Positions 36,995-48,517 of a stretch of 64,000 nt of DNA are shown piece by piece; position 1 is the first letter of the stretch, and each line of letters opens with the position of its first letter. A program made the translations under genes and the position numbers. The notes under the pieces were generated by a model, which was not told the DNA's origin, searched no databases, and was given only the letters and a program-made list of their open reading frames with translations. Source of the stretch: Tetrastigma voinierianum (taxonomy: Eukaryota > Streptophyta > Magnoliopsida > Vitales > Vitaceae); assembly GCA_016808115.1 (NCBI GenBank), contig JAEQBH010000647.1:124001-188000 (forward strand). The letters run 5' to 3'.

Positions 36995-37184
36995 GGTTTT
37001 TTTTTTATTATTTTGATTTAGAGCTTTTTAGATTAGGAAATCAAAAGTGCATTTTGGGAATCAAATAGGGTTGGGTCACGTGCACAATTGACGTAGGCTT
37101 CTTTATCAATTTTTAATCTTCTTTATCAAATAGTCTTTGAAATGCTGGACTGGGCCTCAAACAAAATCGTTACCATTTTCAATA
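36995..37184 (-). repeat. MULE right terminal inverted repeat
   Basis: The complement matches 23176-23372 in order: AACGATTTTGTTTGAGGCC, TCAAAGACTATTTGATAAAG, GATAAAGAAGCC, CCCAAAATGCACTTTTGATT and AAACCCTAAAAATC. The innermost part blends into CT-rich leader-like sequence of the transposase gene. Confidence 0.7.
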
Positions 37185-37417
37185 TTCAGGACAAGTCAGG
37201 ATTTTTTTCATTAATTATATCCCATAAGCTGTTATTATTTATTTATATACTGTAATGATGATTTGATGTCCGGTGTAAGGTGATCTCATTTCATTTGTTG
37301 AGTATATTATCAAATATAAATAATTTTTTCACCTTGAGGCCGTAGATGAGATAAAGAGAACCAGGATCAGATGTAAGAACACTACAATAGTAATATGCAA
37401 GTTTTTTAATTTTTTTT

Positions 37418-38375
<958 letters not shown>

Positions 38376-38928
38376 AGATATCATCATCTTGGATGATAAT
38401 TTTGCTTTGGTAGCAACAGTTTTGAAGTGGGGAAGGTGTGTTTATAACAACATCCAAAAGTTCATCCAGCTCCAAATGATGAATGTTGCAAATAGAATCA
38501 ATTCAGGAGTGTTAATTTTTTTGCCGGACAGGTCCCCTTAACAACAGTACAATTGTTATGGGTAAACTTGATCATGGATACACTAGGTGCTCTGGCTCCC
38601 ACCAAGGAGCTCATGGAGAGACCGCCCGTGGGACGGACCGAGCCACTTATCACCAACATCATGTGGAGGAATTTAATTAGTAGCCCAAGCATTGTATCAG
38701 TTAGCTGTCCTCTTATCCTTACAATTCAAAGGGGAATCAATCTTTGTTGTGAACGAGAAGGTGAAGGACACCCAAATATTCAATACTTTTGTGTTATGCT
38801 AGGTCTTCAATGAATTCAATGTAAGGAAGTTGGAGAAGAAGAATGTGTTCAAAGGGATACATGAAAACAAGTTGTTTTTGGGGACCATTGCGATAACCAT
38901 TATCTTACAAGTGGTTATGGTAGAATTT
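38376..38928 (+). pseudogene. Partial duplicate of the Ca2+-ATPase gene
   Basis: It matches 21551-22119 of the pump remnant, same orientation, starting at GATATCATCATCTTGG and ending at GTTATGGTAGAATTT. It covers the ILDDNF segment after the hinge motif, a scrambled TM5 region (38485-38530), NLIMDTLGAL, and parts of the later helices. Differences include a deletion of about 15 bp after GCTCTGGCT, an insertion in TTTAATTAGTAGCCC and a stop in the LCQ region. It has no start, ATP-binding or phosphorylation domain. Its abrupt ends suggest a DNA-level fragment duplication rather than a separate gene. Confidence 0.85.
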
Positions 38929-39724
38929 GAGATAGGAATATGACCACGATGTGAAGAATTTGAGCAAGGTTACAGTACAACTAGCAATATGGGTTGAGTT
39001 CGATAGACAAATGATTTTTTTTTTTAGGGTTTGGTTATAAAATTGATGGTGTGAATATAAACAAGCCAAATTATCCAACCCATTTTGGCTCGTAGTTCAT
39101 TCGGTTCAAGCCTCACCATTGCTTTATTTATTTATTTGTTAACAACTAACTTATAATAAGATTTTGAGGATTTATCAATTTTATCTAAAAAAAATCAATA
39201 TTTTCGAAAATATTTTCTTTTATAGTGTAGGGGGTTAATAATAATATTTATTATAATATAAGCTAATATTTTAACTTTATTGTTCCAACTATTTTATTTT
39301 TTCCATCATGGTTAGCTCAAATGGTAGAGCGCTCATCATTTCAAATAGGCATAAAGCATAGGAAGAAGGTTTCATGTTCGAGTCCTCACTGGAGATAGTT
39401 TATTACCTTAAAATTAAAGTAGAATAACAAAAACTATTTTTTAATATTTTTTTAAGGTTCTAGTCCATTTTGGCTTGTAATTCATGTAGGGCTTGATTGG
39501 GTTAGTCCAAATAGAAATGAATCATATTAGTCTAGCCTATTTTAGCATGTAACCCAAATGGGTCATATCAAAATGGGTTGAACTGACCCATTTATCGGCT
39601 TTAGGTCATAGTATGAAAACTATATACGAAAAACAAAAGAACAAGATTAAGATATCAACAACATGATTCAATATGAATAAAATAATTATTAAGTATTCAT
39701 TAATGAATTAAAGTGAATAATATC
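38929..39724. other. AT-rich spacer with a tRNA-like segment
   Basis: Mostly AT-rich. The tRNA-like part is listed separately (39308-39396). 39460-39600 repeats phrases such as AATGGGTTGAACTGACCCATTT, in the style of dispersed plant repeats. Confidence 0.4.
39308..39396 (+). other. tRNA-derived pseudogene or SINE head
   Basis: TTAGCTCAAATGGTAGAGCG resembles the D-arm and A box of a tRNA, and ATGTTCGAGTCC resembles the T-loop and B box, about 50 bases apart. Acceptor and T stems do not pair well, so this is not a functional tRNA. It may be a SINE head or a tRNA pseudogene. Confidence 0.4.
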
Positions 39725-42198
39725 TGTAAGACCTGGAAAAAAGCTAAAATTTTAAATTTAACTAGGAAGGGCAAAATGGTAATTTTGCTAGAATGGGTTA
39801 GGCTAACCTGTAATTTTTATAGATCTCGGATGACGAAACGGACTTTACCGTTGAAATCGTCTCGCGAAATCTAGTCACCCAAACGAATTTCGTTGAATTC
39901 CGAGACCTTCGGATTTTTCTCAAATTTCGAAGTGATAGAAGTCGAGTGGACCCCAAAAACGGAATTTTTAGAAAAATCCCAAAAAATGTCAAATATTTAA
40001 AGAATTTTCATTTATGATAGATGAAATTTAAATCACGACGAAATAAATTATTCGGGACCGAAAAACGGACTAGGAGCTGCAGACACGGCGCCGACGTGTG
40101 AGTTTAATGTGGTCCCATGCGTTATTACTCATAAAATATCTAAAAAAATATATCTCACACCTCGTCTAGAAAAAACGTTAGAGAGAGAAAGAGAGGAGGG
40201 AGAAAAAAAGCAAGCTTCTTCGGCGATTTTACGAGGTTTTGCCGATCGGAACTCGGCAAGCCAAGAGTTAAATCTATTCTACACGACGAGAGCTACGCCG
40301 CGGGGTACCGTAATCAAGATTTCAAGGTCCAGTTCCGCTTCGCGGAAACCTGAGAAAGGCGATGTCCTGGGAAATCACGCTATTTGAGGTAGGGTTTTTC
40401 TCCTACGCATGTGTGTGTGTGTGTCCAAGGGAGGTGTTTTCAAGTTTTCCCCTTCGACCCCATGACTGTATTTTGGCCATAACTTATCTGACTTGAGTCA
40501 TTTAAATTTCTGGGGTAAACCAGACTTATAGGAGAACATATCTCCTTGAAATAGGTATATCCAGATTTCGACCCCTTTGGATTCAGAAATTCATTCAAAG
40601 TGGGGCAGCACGCTATGGTGTGTAGTAGGAAATTCTCGTGTGGGACATAATTGTCATTTTTTCCTCACTGTTGGCTCTGAACTTTGACGTTGACACTTTT
40701 TGTCCTGGTCCCGCCAAAATGACTATATGAAAATCCCATCAGTCAAGATTTCAGCCATGCAAATTTAGGAGGACAAAGTGGGTGATCATAACTTGTCGAA
40801 ATATGTTTTGTACCTAAGTGTGTGCCATTATCAGGTCGATGTGAATACTCGGTTTTGATGACCATCAGACACATGTCAGAGTTATTGTATCGATAGGAAT
40901 TGCCATGAGTTAAATCTTAAGGAAGACTGTATGATATTATTTTGTTTATCATAGATTGATGGATGCTAATAGTTTTGATACGATATATATATATATATAT
41001 ATATTGGCATGAAATATATGGAACTTATATGCTTGCGATATATGTTTGCATGGTAATTAACATGAAGTACAATTGTTGAGAATGGTTCATGTAGTGTACA
41101 TCATACATGTAACATGAGAAATTGCAATGACATTAGCATTGCATATGCACAGGGACATCAACATATTGGGTGTGTGTGCATGGGTATGGTCATCCATCAT
41201 CAGTGTTGATGAACGGTAAATAGCTTCAGATTTTGGACGTCCAATAAATGACTCATGGTTCAAAGCATAAAGTGAAATAGAATTAATGTGTGTTGGGCGG
41301 AGCAAGAAGGGGGTCGTTAATCCCCTTAGGTGAAAAGCCTGGAACATGGGTGTAAGAGACCCGTGGTATGATCCAAAAAGTCTCTCAAGGTTCAAAAGAC
41401 ACACTAAGACACACAGACTCTGAAGTCAGGATAGGAGCCGATTTCGACTCGCACTAGCTGCCCATCGCACTTGCATCAGTAACGCGAGCCGAGAAGGCCA
41501 GTGATATGTGTGTCATTATGTACTGCAATTTGAAGGACGGTCACACACTCTCGTGATGTGTATGCGAGGAGCCGATGAGTGACTCGGATATGGGCATGAA
41601 GACATTCCATGCATGACCAACTACATTCATGTAGACATTTCACTGATGTGTATGGGCCGGGTTTGACCATTGTATGAGCAGCTAGGTAGAGGCAACCTTT
41701 GTAGATATTATCACTACCCAAGCCACACCCCGGCCGCGATTCCCTTCGTATAGTCAAATGCAAAGCTGGCCGACCACAGATTCTGACCACACATATGAAG
41801 AAAGTTCGATGTGGCTTTGGACAATATTTTGTATATGTATATTAGAACGATCAATTTTAATATATGATTTTATGTAAGAGTGTATCATTTAACTCTTGTA
41901 AACATATCACTAAATAGTTGCATGTATAGTATTTAGGGTATGGTTGAATGGTAATGAAAGGGGTCGCTATGATCTATGAATGACCCATGTGGTATATTGG
42001 AGCTTGATGGTCGTGGATGTATTGTTATACATGTTGTATTTCGATGTAGCTTCGTATTGCAGGAGACTCTCATTCATTAAATTATGGATCCCGAGCAATG
42101 GGACATGATGGTGTGGTGTGTCTAAGCTGTCCGACACCCACCTAAGCTTCCACACAGTTGACTGTTGTCAACGAGACCCCCGGGATAGGGGTGTCACA
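39725..42198 (+). mobile_element. Solo LTR, 2474 bp, with perfect 5-bp duplication
   Basis: It starts TGTAAGACCTGG and ends GGGGTGTCACA, flanked by ATATC on both sides (39720-39724 and 42199-42203). There is no internal retrotransposon sequence, so it is a solo LTR left by recombination. It is related to the copies at 52559-54771 and 58959-60926 in opposite orientation: TCTCGGATGACGAAACGG and CGTCTCGCGAAATCTAG here match their complements. A CT/GA-rich leader-like part lies at 40170-40215. Orientation is set by the TGTAAGACC end; the family is probably Ty3/gypsy, by inference only. Confidence 0.8.
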
Positions 42199-42203
42199 AT
42201 ATC

Positions 42204-44456
42204 TACCAAAAATAGTGTGCTATTATAAATTGTATTAAAATTGATCCATTATTGTAGGGTAAGATTTTGAATGAATGCTTTGAGGAATCTCGTAATCATG
42301 TTACCCAACAAAGATGTGCTTAAATGAAAAGGTGATTATAGGGATAAGGTGAACAAAATGTCCTAGATGTTTTATCCAAAGATGCTCTAATGCCAGCCTC
42401 AGAAGTTCGCCTGCGCCCCTATAAGTAGTTAATAGGATCGGACGTAGATGTAATAAATTAATATATAATGTCAGATACATGGGATGACATATATAATAAG
42501 TAATTGATGTGCAGCAGGAACACGTGTATATCTCTTTTGGGATGGAAAATTTCCCCAATTTTACCCTAATCTGAGATTGAAATTTCCCCAAAAAATTACT
42601 CTAATTTGTCAATTGAGCAAAAAAGGGGGAAAAATCCCTAACTTGCAATCAGGTAATTGTGTACGCATATCGACCGATTTGCTAATTTTTCTGATAATGA
42701 AAATGAAATTTGTGATTACTGGGAGAAATTTCAAATGTGTGAAATATTCCCCCAATTTTGCCTTAATCTGTGATAGAAATTTCCCTCCAATGTTACCCTA
42801 ATATGTCGATCAAGCAAAAAATGAGAAAAAAAATCATAACTTGCAATTGGGTAATTGTGCACACAAATCAACCCATTCGTTAATTTTCTAATAATGAAAA
42901 TGAAATTTGTGATTATTGGAAGAAACTTTGAATGTGTATGAAATTTGTTATTGGCGGGTATGTTGAATGTGTATGAATTGAGAGTTGTGTATTGAGGTTC
43001 AGTGAAGGAATCTAGTGGAAACATATTTATTGGGAATTGAATACGTCATAAGAAATTCATCTATATGCTGTGAGCGAGTGATAAGAGAATATTATGTGAA
43101 TTTTTTGATGGGAAAGACACTTGCTTCAATCTATGTCAACAGAAGTGAAGTACATGGATGTTTTGGGAAGTGGTCTTCGATGGTGTGAAACACACATGCT
43201 TTGAGAAGGGGTTGTTGGCCATGGCTGGGGGATGCGACTGAGGAGTGGTCCTTCTATCTCCTTCACTTTGGGCTAGGTGTATTCAATAATAGTAGTTGAT
43301 ACACGTCATCTACTTATCCCTTGTGTGGGTACCACGTCAGATGCGTTAAACGCCCGTTTACCCATTTATTCAATCTATTAATGATAAGGACATGAATAAA
43401 CTACAGAACAAATATTAGAGACATCTTTAGATTGAGAAAAAGCCTAGATATCAAATTGGACATAGGGGCAAAGATTAGGGGTAATTGTGCACCTGATGAT
43501 TATAATAATATATAAATAAGTTTTTTGACATGAACTAAGGAAATTCATTGCTCCACGGATATCCTATCTCCTCGCACTATCCTTCATCCCAATTTCTTCC
43601 CTTAGTCACATGTTCTTTCCTTTCATGCTGATAGTTAAAGACTAACAATATGTAACATCAATTAAGGAAGAATCCTAGCTCAAATTGATTTTCCTTAGAA
43701 CTTGGATTTCATATGTTTATTTATTTTTATAAATTATGTTCAAATATCAGCCACAAAATGAAAAACATGCGTCTGGTCTTCCATTTGAATATATATAGAT
43801 TGGTCAAATTCACGGTGATTGTATTTCCGTGGCATCATAATGACCCCGCTCCAGAATTTTCTTTCTTGAACCATTTGTGGAAAACAAAATCATTATCAAA
43901 TTAAAGTATGTCATTTCCTTGACTTTGACATCTAACATACCTCGCTATAGCTACTTACCGTGCTTATCGCTCCCATACATTTTTCCTTCTTCTTATGTTT
44001 CTAAAGTTGGTATTTTCTTGGAATCCAAAATTAACTTTTTCCTTTCCTCTCCTCTATGGGAGAATTATGGTCATCACTCGATGAACCATGATTTCGATTT
44101 CTTTATTCACCACAAAACTTTTATCCTTATCTGCAAGTTCGGGTTGATATGTGGGGAAATTTTATCTTTATGAATGAAAACCATCATAAATAAAGCCAAA
44201 ATCATGTTAAATTATTAAAATTTAAAGTGGAAGGATGCTTATATTATGAAAGAGACTTACATATTATTGAGAAAGTTAAGGTATATATATATATACCTAA
44301 ATAAGGATAAAGTAGTAAAAGCAAAAATCTAGCAAAAGGAAACCATAAAATACTCTAATACACCCCCTAGAGATAAAAGCTTAAATAACACACCAATCTT
44401 ATTATATAGGCAAGAGGTGAGACCTCGAGACAAGAGATTTGGTGTACATCAAGAAA
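42204..44456. other. Intergenic, no gene recognised
   Basis: It contains the tandem repeat at 42546-42945. Several short frames (plus 43713-44173) do not resemble known proteins. 44300-44450 may be the 3' flank of the minus-strand copia fragment to its right. Confidence 0.4.
42546..42945. repeat. Tandem duplication, unit about 199 bp, two copies
   Basis: Both units carry TTCCCC.AATTTT.CC.TAATCTG, then GAAATTTCCC, then AACTTGCAAT..GGTAATTGTG and ATAATGAAAATGAAATTTG, in the same order. A partial third start (GAATGTGTATGAA) follows. Confidence 0.8.
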
Positions 44457-45190
44457 CTAGTCACCGCTACCAGAGACATAAACAACACGCAACTCGGATG
44501 ACTGAACCAAGTCACGAACAAAGTGATAATCAATCACAAGATGTTTTATGCGATAATGAAATACAAGATTAGCGGAGAGATAAGTGGCACCAAGGTTGTC
44601 CGAGAAAAGGGTGGGCGGCAACTGTACTGGGGCAAGAAGTTCCGACAATAGCGATTTCACCCATTGTAGTTCGACGGTAGCACTGTAATCGCATGATACT
44701 GCACTCTTAGTGGAAGAAGAACGAGTATCAAGGTGTTGCTTTGTAAACTCCAGAAATTCGATTAGCAAGAAAAATAAGAAAAGCCCTATCGAGGTATACA
44801 TAATTATCCGGTTACACGTAAATTTCATCGTATCAAAGAAACCATGCAATGTTAGAGGAGTGTCAGCAAAAAGCCAGATATCAAGGGATCTCATGCCATT
44901 AAGATAATGAAGCAGACGTTTGACCGCTCCCTAATGGTGTTTAGATGACAAATGCATGAATTGAGAGAGTTTATTCACGACAAAGGAAATATCCGGCCAA
45001 GTCATCCAAAGATGTTGAAGGCCACATTAACCACATAGCGGTACATGGTGACACTGATCGACATAGTACCATCTTTAGCAGTTAAAGAAGTACCTACGAC
45101 CAGCGGTGTAGAGACATATTTGGAGCCTAACATGTTATGTTTGCTCAGAAAATCAATAACATACTTTTGTTGAAATAGTAGAAAACCCGT
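44457..45190 (-). pseudogene. Ty1/copia RT end and RNase H fragment
   Basis: Minus-strand reading from 45170 gives QKYVIDFLSKHNMLGSKYVS and TPLVVGTSLTAKDG, the linker after copia RT. After frame changes comes RNase H: VELQWVKSLLSELLAPVQL, TLFSDNLGATYLSAN (catalytic-region Asp), IKHLVIDYHFVRDLV and QSSELRVVYVS. The frame 44894-44457 is open for 145 codons. The segment around the STEAEY motif is altered, since an unrelated hydrophobic stretch replaces part of it. No LTRs were found nearby. This is a different copia lineage from the pair at 2-12 kb. Confidence 0.75.
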
Positions 45191-45344
45191 TAGAGTGGTG
45201 TTTGTCTGCTAAAATATAGAGTAAACCACTCAATTTAACACTTATACAGGGCCATACAATTTTCCTGTATCTATGTCAAAGTTGAATAGAGTTGTTTGAA
45301 AATGAATTAAACTGATTTTATGTTCTAGAATTAATAATGGGTTT

Positions 45345-48300
45345 AGTCTCTGACACTGCAAGTGCACAGGTCATACAAGTACTAAAAAAATAGATGTAAG
45401 TCCAGATATCATTCCCACAGAAATTGACAAGAATGTTGAAATCAACTACCCTAACTACTCAAGATCCACACTATCGGAACCTCCTTTTAATGGTTTGAAA
45501 ACTGGAATTTAAAAGACAAGATGATCCTATATTACATTCATCTAATTAAAATAAAATTTGAATTGAACTAACAAAATAGGTCTGGATCAATCGGCCAATG
45601 GAAATGGACACTACATGAAACCGATAGTGGAATAGTCAATTTTGCATTATAACCCATCGATTCTCTCAATCTTGATTTCTATCTAGATTTGTCAAAGATT
45701 CCTAGTAATGTGTACTGATTTCTTCCACCACTAATTAGAGGTCCCTTCTTTCAAAGAGAATGATCTAACTGGGCTACTTCAGTCTCAAAACACTCCTTTA
45801 TAAGATCTGCATTTTTCTTTAAATACTTCATATCCATTTTCTTAAGACTCAGATATTCCTGCACCCTCAAGTCCTGGTCATTGCAGAAACCTCAAGCAAA
45901 TCGGGTTGATGACTCCTCCTTAAATCTAATGGATTTTTCCTTTTCCTTGATTAGATCTCGCCTAACACAGATCAAGATCTATCCAATGTGATACTGTGAA
46001 ATTCTGATTATTTAAATTGATAAATAATCCTCAACTTCAACTATGAGTGAATTGAAAATTTATCGAAATGAACTCTGTGAGCCCTTAGTTCTTCAATAGA
46101 TAGTCTAACATACCCACAAGCGAATGTTCCAAGCTCGTGAATCTCCATCTCTGTCACTCGGGGAGGGGTTTCGGGAAATCGTAGAGTAGAAACAACTTTG
46201 AAATGGCATTCGATACTACTATCAGGGAACAACTCAATTCATGAACAACATCAATCAAATAAATCAAAACCCACTCAGAAATTCCTTCTAATTCTAAAGC
46301 GTAGTAACATCAGAACTAACAACATATCCATTCCAATGGAAGCTGCACTTCTCAACTACAGAATCACAATCGACAATGGAGTATTGATCAAGAGCATCAA
46401 CTGTAACTGTAATAAACTGAAAGAAACAAATTCCATAAATTGTCTAAACTTCATTGATTCCAGGCTGTAATTGGAAAAAAAATGAAAAATTAAATCTAGC
46501 TTCAACATTCTAAACAGACATCGGTTCGTATCCAAAAAGAAAAGAAAGAAAAGAAATAAAGAAAAGGAAATCTACTTCTAGACTATACAATTGAGTCTTC
46601 TTCTTCCCAAGTTTTCATTGGAAGAACTCCTCAGACTGATGCAAAACTCCTTACTTACATTTCCAAGAATTTGGGCCCGACCTGGCACCTGCAGGATTTC
46701 CAATCGATGGCCCAACTCATCGTCTCGTCACGATCTCAATTCTCTGTCGCGACTTTGTTCTCTGCAGTTTTCTTCCGTTAGTGGTCGCGACATGAATTCC
46801 TTGTCGCGACCTCCCCTTTTCTCTTTTGCTTTCAGAATAAAAATGCGACTTGGAAATCTTTGTTGTCTCCTTTTCTAGTATTTTCCAGATCCTGTATGTT
46901 TAGCCGTGGATCGGAATTGCCGCTGGTTGCGGACCATTTTGAGTCACGCTGGTGATGACTCTCTTTGTTGCGTACTGGCATTTTCTTGTTTCAAAGATTT
47001 TCAGGTCACGCACTATAATTCCATGTCATGACCAAACTCTTCTTCCTGAAACTTTGCTCGCAACATCGCTTTTCGTTGTAAGCCAATTTGGATCCCCGTC
47101 TCGATAAATCTTCCGGTTCTAAGTGTTTGTGGTCGCAATTACACTTTCTTTACGAAAAACTTGACTTGTCTTTTCCATCGATTCTCGTGTCGTGACCTCA
47201 ATTTCATGTCGTGACTTGGATTTTTCTTCCCTTACTGAGTTCGGTGTCGCGACCTCATTTTCTTGTCACAACCAGGCCGTCCTTCCTTTTACTGGATTCT
47301 GTGTTGCGACACCATTTATGTTGTCAGCCATTTTGATCCCTGGCCACAACTTCCCTTTCATGTTGCAACATCATATCTAGTTTTCGCCTCACAGTTGCGA
47401 CTCCAACATCGACTGTTTGTTTTCTTGTCGCACATGGAAATTAGGTCGTGATAAGGTAGTTTCTTTTCTCACGCTATTCATGTCGTGGATCTTAAAAAGC
47501 CGTGAACCGGTTTTTCTTCCAATCTTGTTGCAACCTCATTTTTGAATTACATACGCTCTATCAATTTTCAGCCTTTCTTCTGTCGCAACTTGTGGAAAGT
47601 GTGTCGCGACTAGGTGGTGGCCCTTCTTACTTTGTTCTTGTCGCATGGGTTCAACTTAGTCACAACATGTTTAGTCGTTCGGCCATTTTAATGTCGCGAC
47701 ATGGGGCCCTAAGTGTCACGACCTCACTGTTATCTTCAGCTTATATTTTGTCGCAACAACAATTTTCCTTGTGGAGACTTTTTCAGTTCATTTAGCAACA
47801 ATTCCTTGTCTTATCTATTACTTAATTGAAATATTTCTTTGGTTTCATGGTTCCACACCAGTCGCGACTGTAGTTGTTTTTCTTCGTCTTGTTCTCTGCT
47901 TCAAGGACTTTGACTATATGTTTTTCTCAATTACCGTAACCTCATTCCCTTTAGTCACAACTATTTTTACTAAACTCTCGCTTATTTCGTCGACCTAGAA
48001 AGTATGTAGCGACTTAGGTTCTTGCTTTCGCTGGACATACGTAACAATGTCGCACTTCGCTCTTTCAAACCACAATTTCTTGGCTCTTAACAACTTTCCT
48101 CGTCGTTAAACAACCGCTCGCCTGCACTTCTTTCCTGTCGCACCTCGTGTCTCGCTTCGGCGACGTTTGCTCAGGCAAATTTTAAATCTCTTCTCTGGAT
48201 CGATCACAAGGATCGTGATAATATCTTGAAGCCTTTTCCTTATAGAGTTGTCATAACGTTATTAATCAGGTCACAACTTAAAAACTGCTGAACTGATGAA

Positions 48301-48500
48301 TTCCTCACGCACCTCAATCAGATGTCACTACCCAAATGCCGCTATCGATCTCTTTTTCTTCTGTGATTCTTATCGAATTTTAGCTTCTTCTATAAAAATC
48401 TTCAAAATAGAAATTTTGGTAAAAATCTACATGCATAAAATAACAAGTAATTATATCAGAACTCTAATCGTAAAATGACAAATCAATGAGTTTTGACTTT
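45345..48500 (-). repeat. Gypsy LTR-like block B with GTCGCGAC words
   Basis: It starts right at a polypurine tract (48501-48517) and runs left to about 45345, where TGCAAGTGCACAGGTC.. GATATCATTCCCACAG text resembles insertion A. Seven exact GTCGCGAC copies lie at 46746, 46784, 46803, 47246, 47603, 47693 and 47861, among many near variants (GTCGTGAC, GTCACGAC, TTGCGAC). The word-rich part lies upstream of a leader-like part on the minus strand. Ends are not fixed to the base. Confidence 0.5.
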
Positions 48501-48517
48501 CAAATTCCCCAACTTCT
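48501..48517 (-). promoter_or_regulatory. Polypurine tract
   Basis: GAAGTTGGGGAATTTGA on the minus strand, closely like GAAGTTTGGGGGAATTTGA at 55076-55094. Such tracts lie just before the 3' LTR of gypsy elements. Confidence 0.55.

Larger units (their letters stand above)
23176..37184. mobile_element. Mutator-like element (MULE), about 14 kb
   Basis: The two ends form long inverted repeats (about 23176-23372 against the complement of 36995-37184). Inside are a plant transposon-associated gene reading inward from the left (24036-25081, plus), a MuDR-type transposase reading inward from the right (35663-33680, minus), and a Ulp1-like gene in the middle (minus). Long inverted termini plus a MuDR transposase define a MULE, and Ulp1-like cargo is known in plant MULEs. 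No 9-bp target duplication could be fixed because the outer borders are decayed. Later LTR insertions at 27.7-29.4 and 30.9-33.2 kb inflate its length; without them it would be about 10 kb. All genes are broken. Confidence 0.7.

Noticed and set aside
46740..47870. Regularly repeated GTCGCGAC words as a CRISPR array
   Set aside because: The word is only 8 bp, spacing is irregular, and the host is a plant nuclear genome.
46591..48000. Several plus-strand open frames rich in Ser, Leu and Phe
   Set aside because: They lie in the CT-rich, word-rich LTR-like block and have no recognisable domain.
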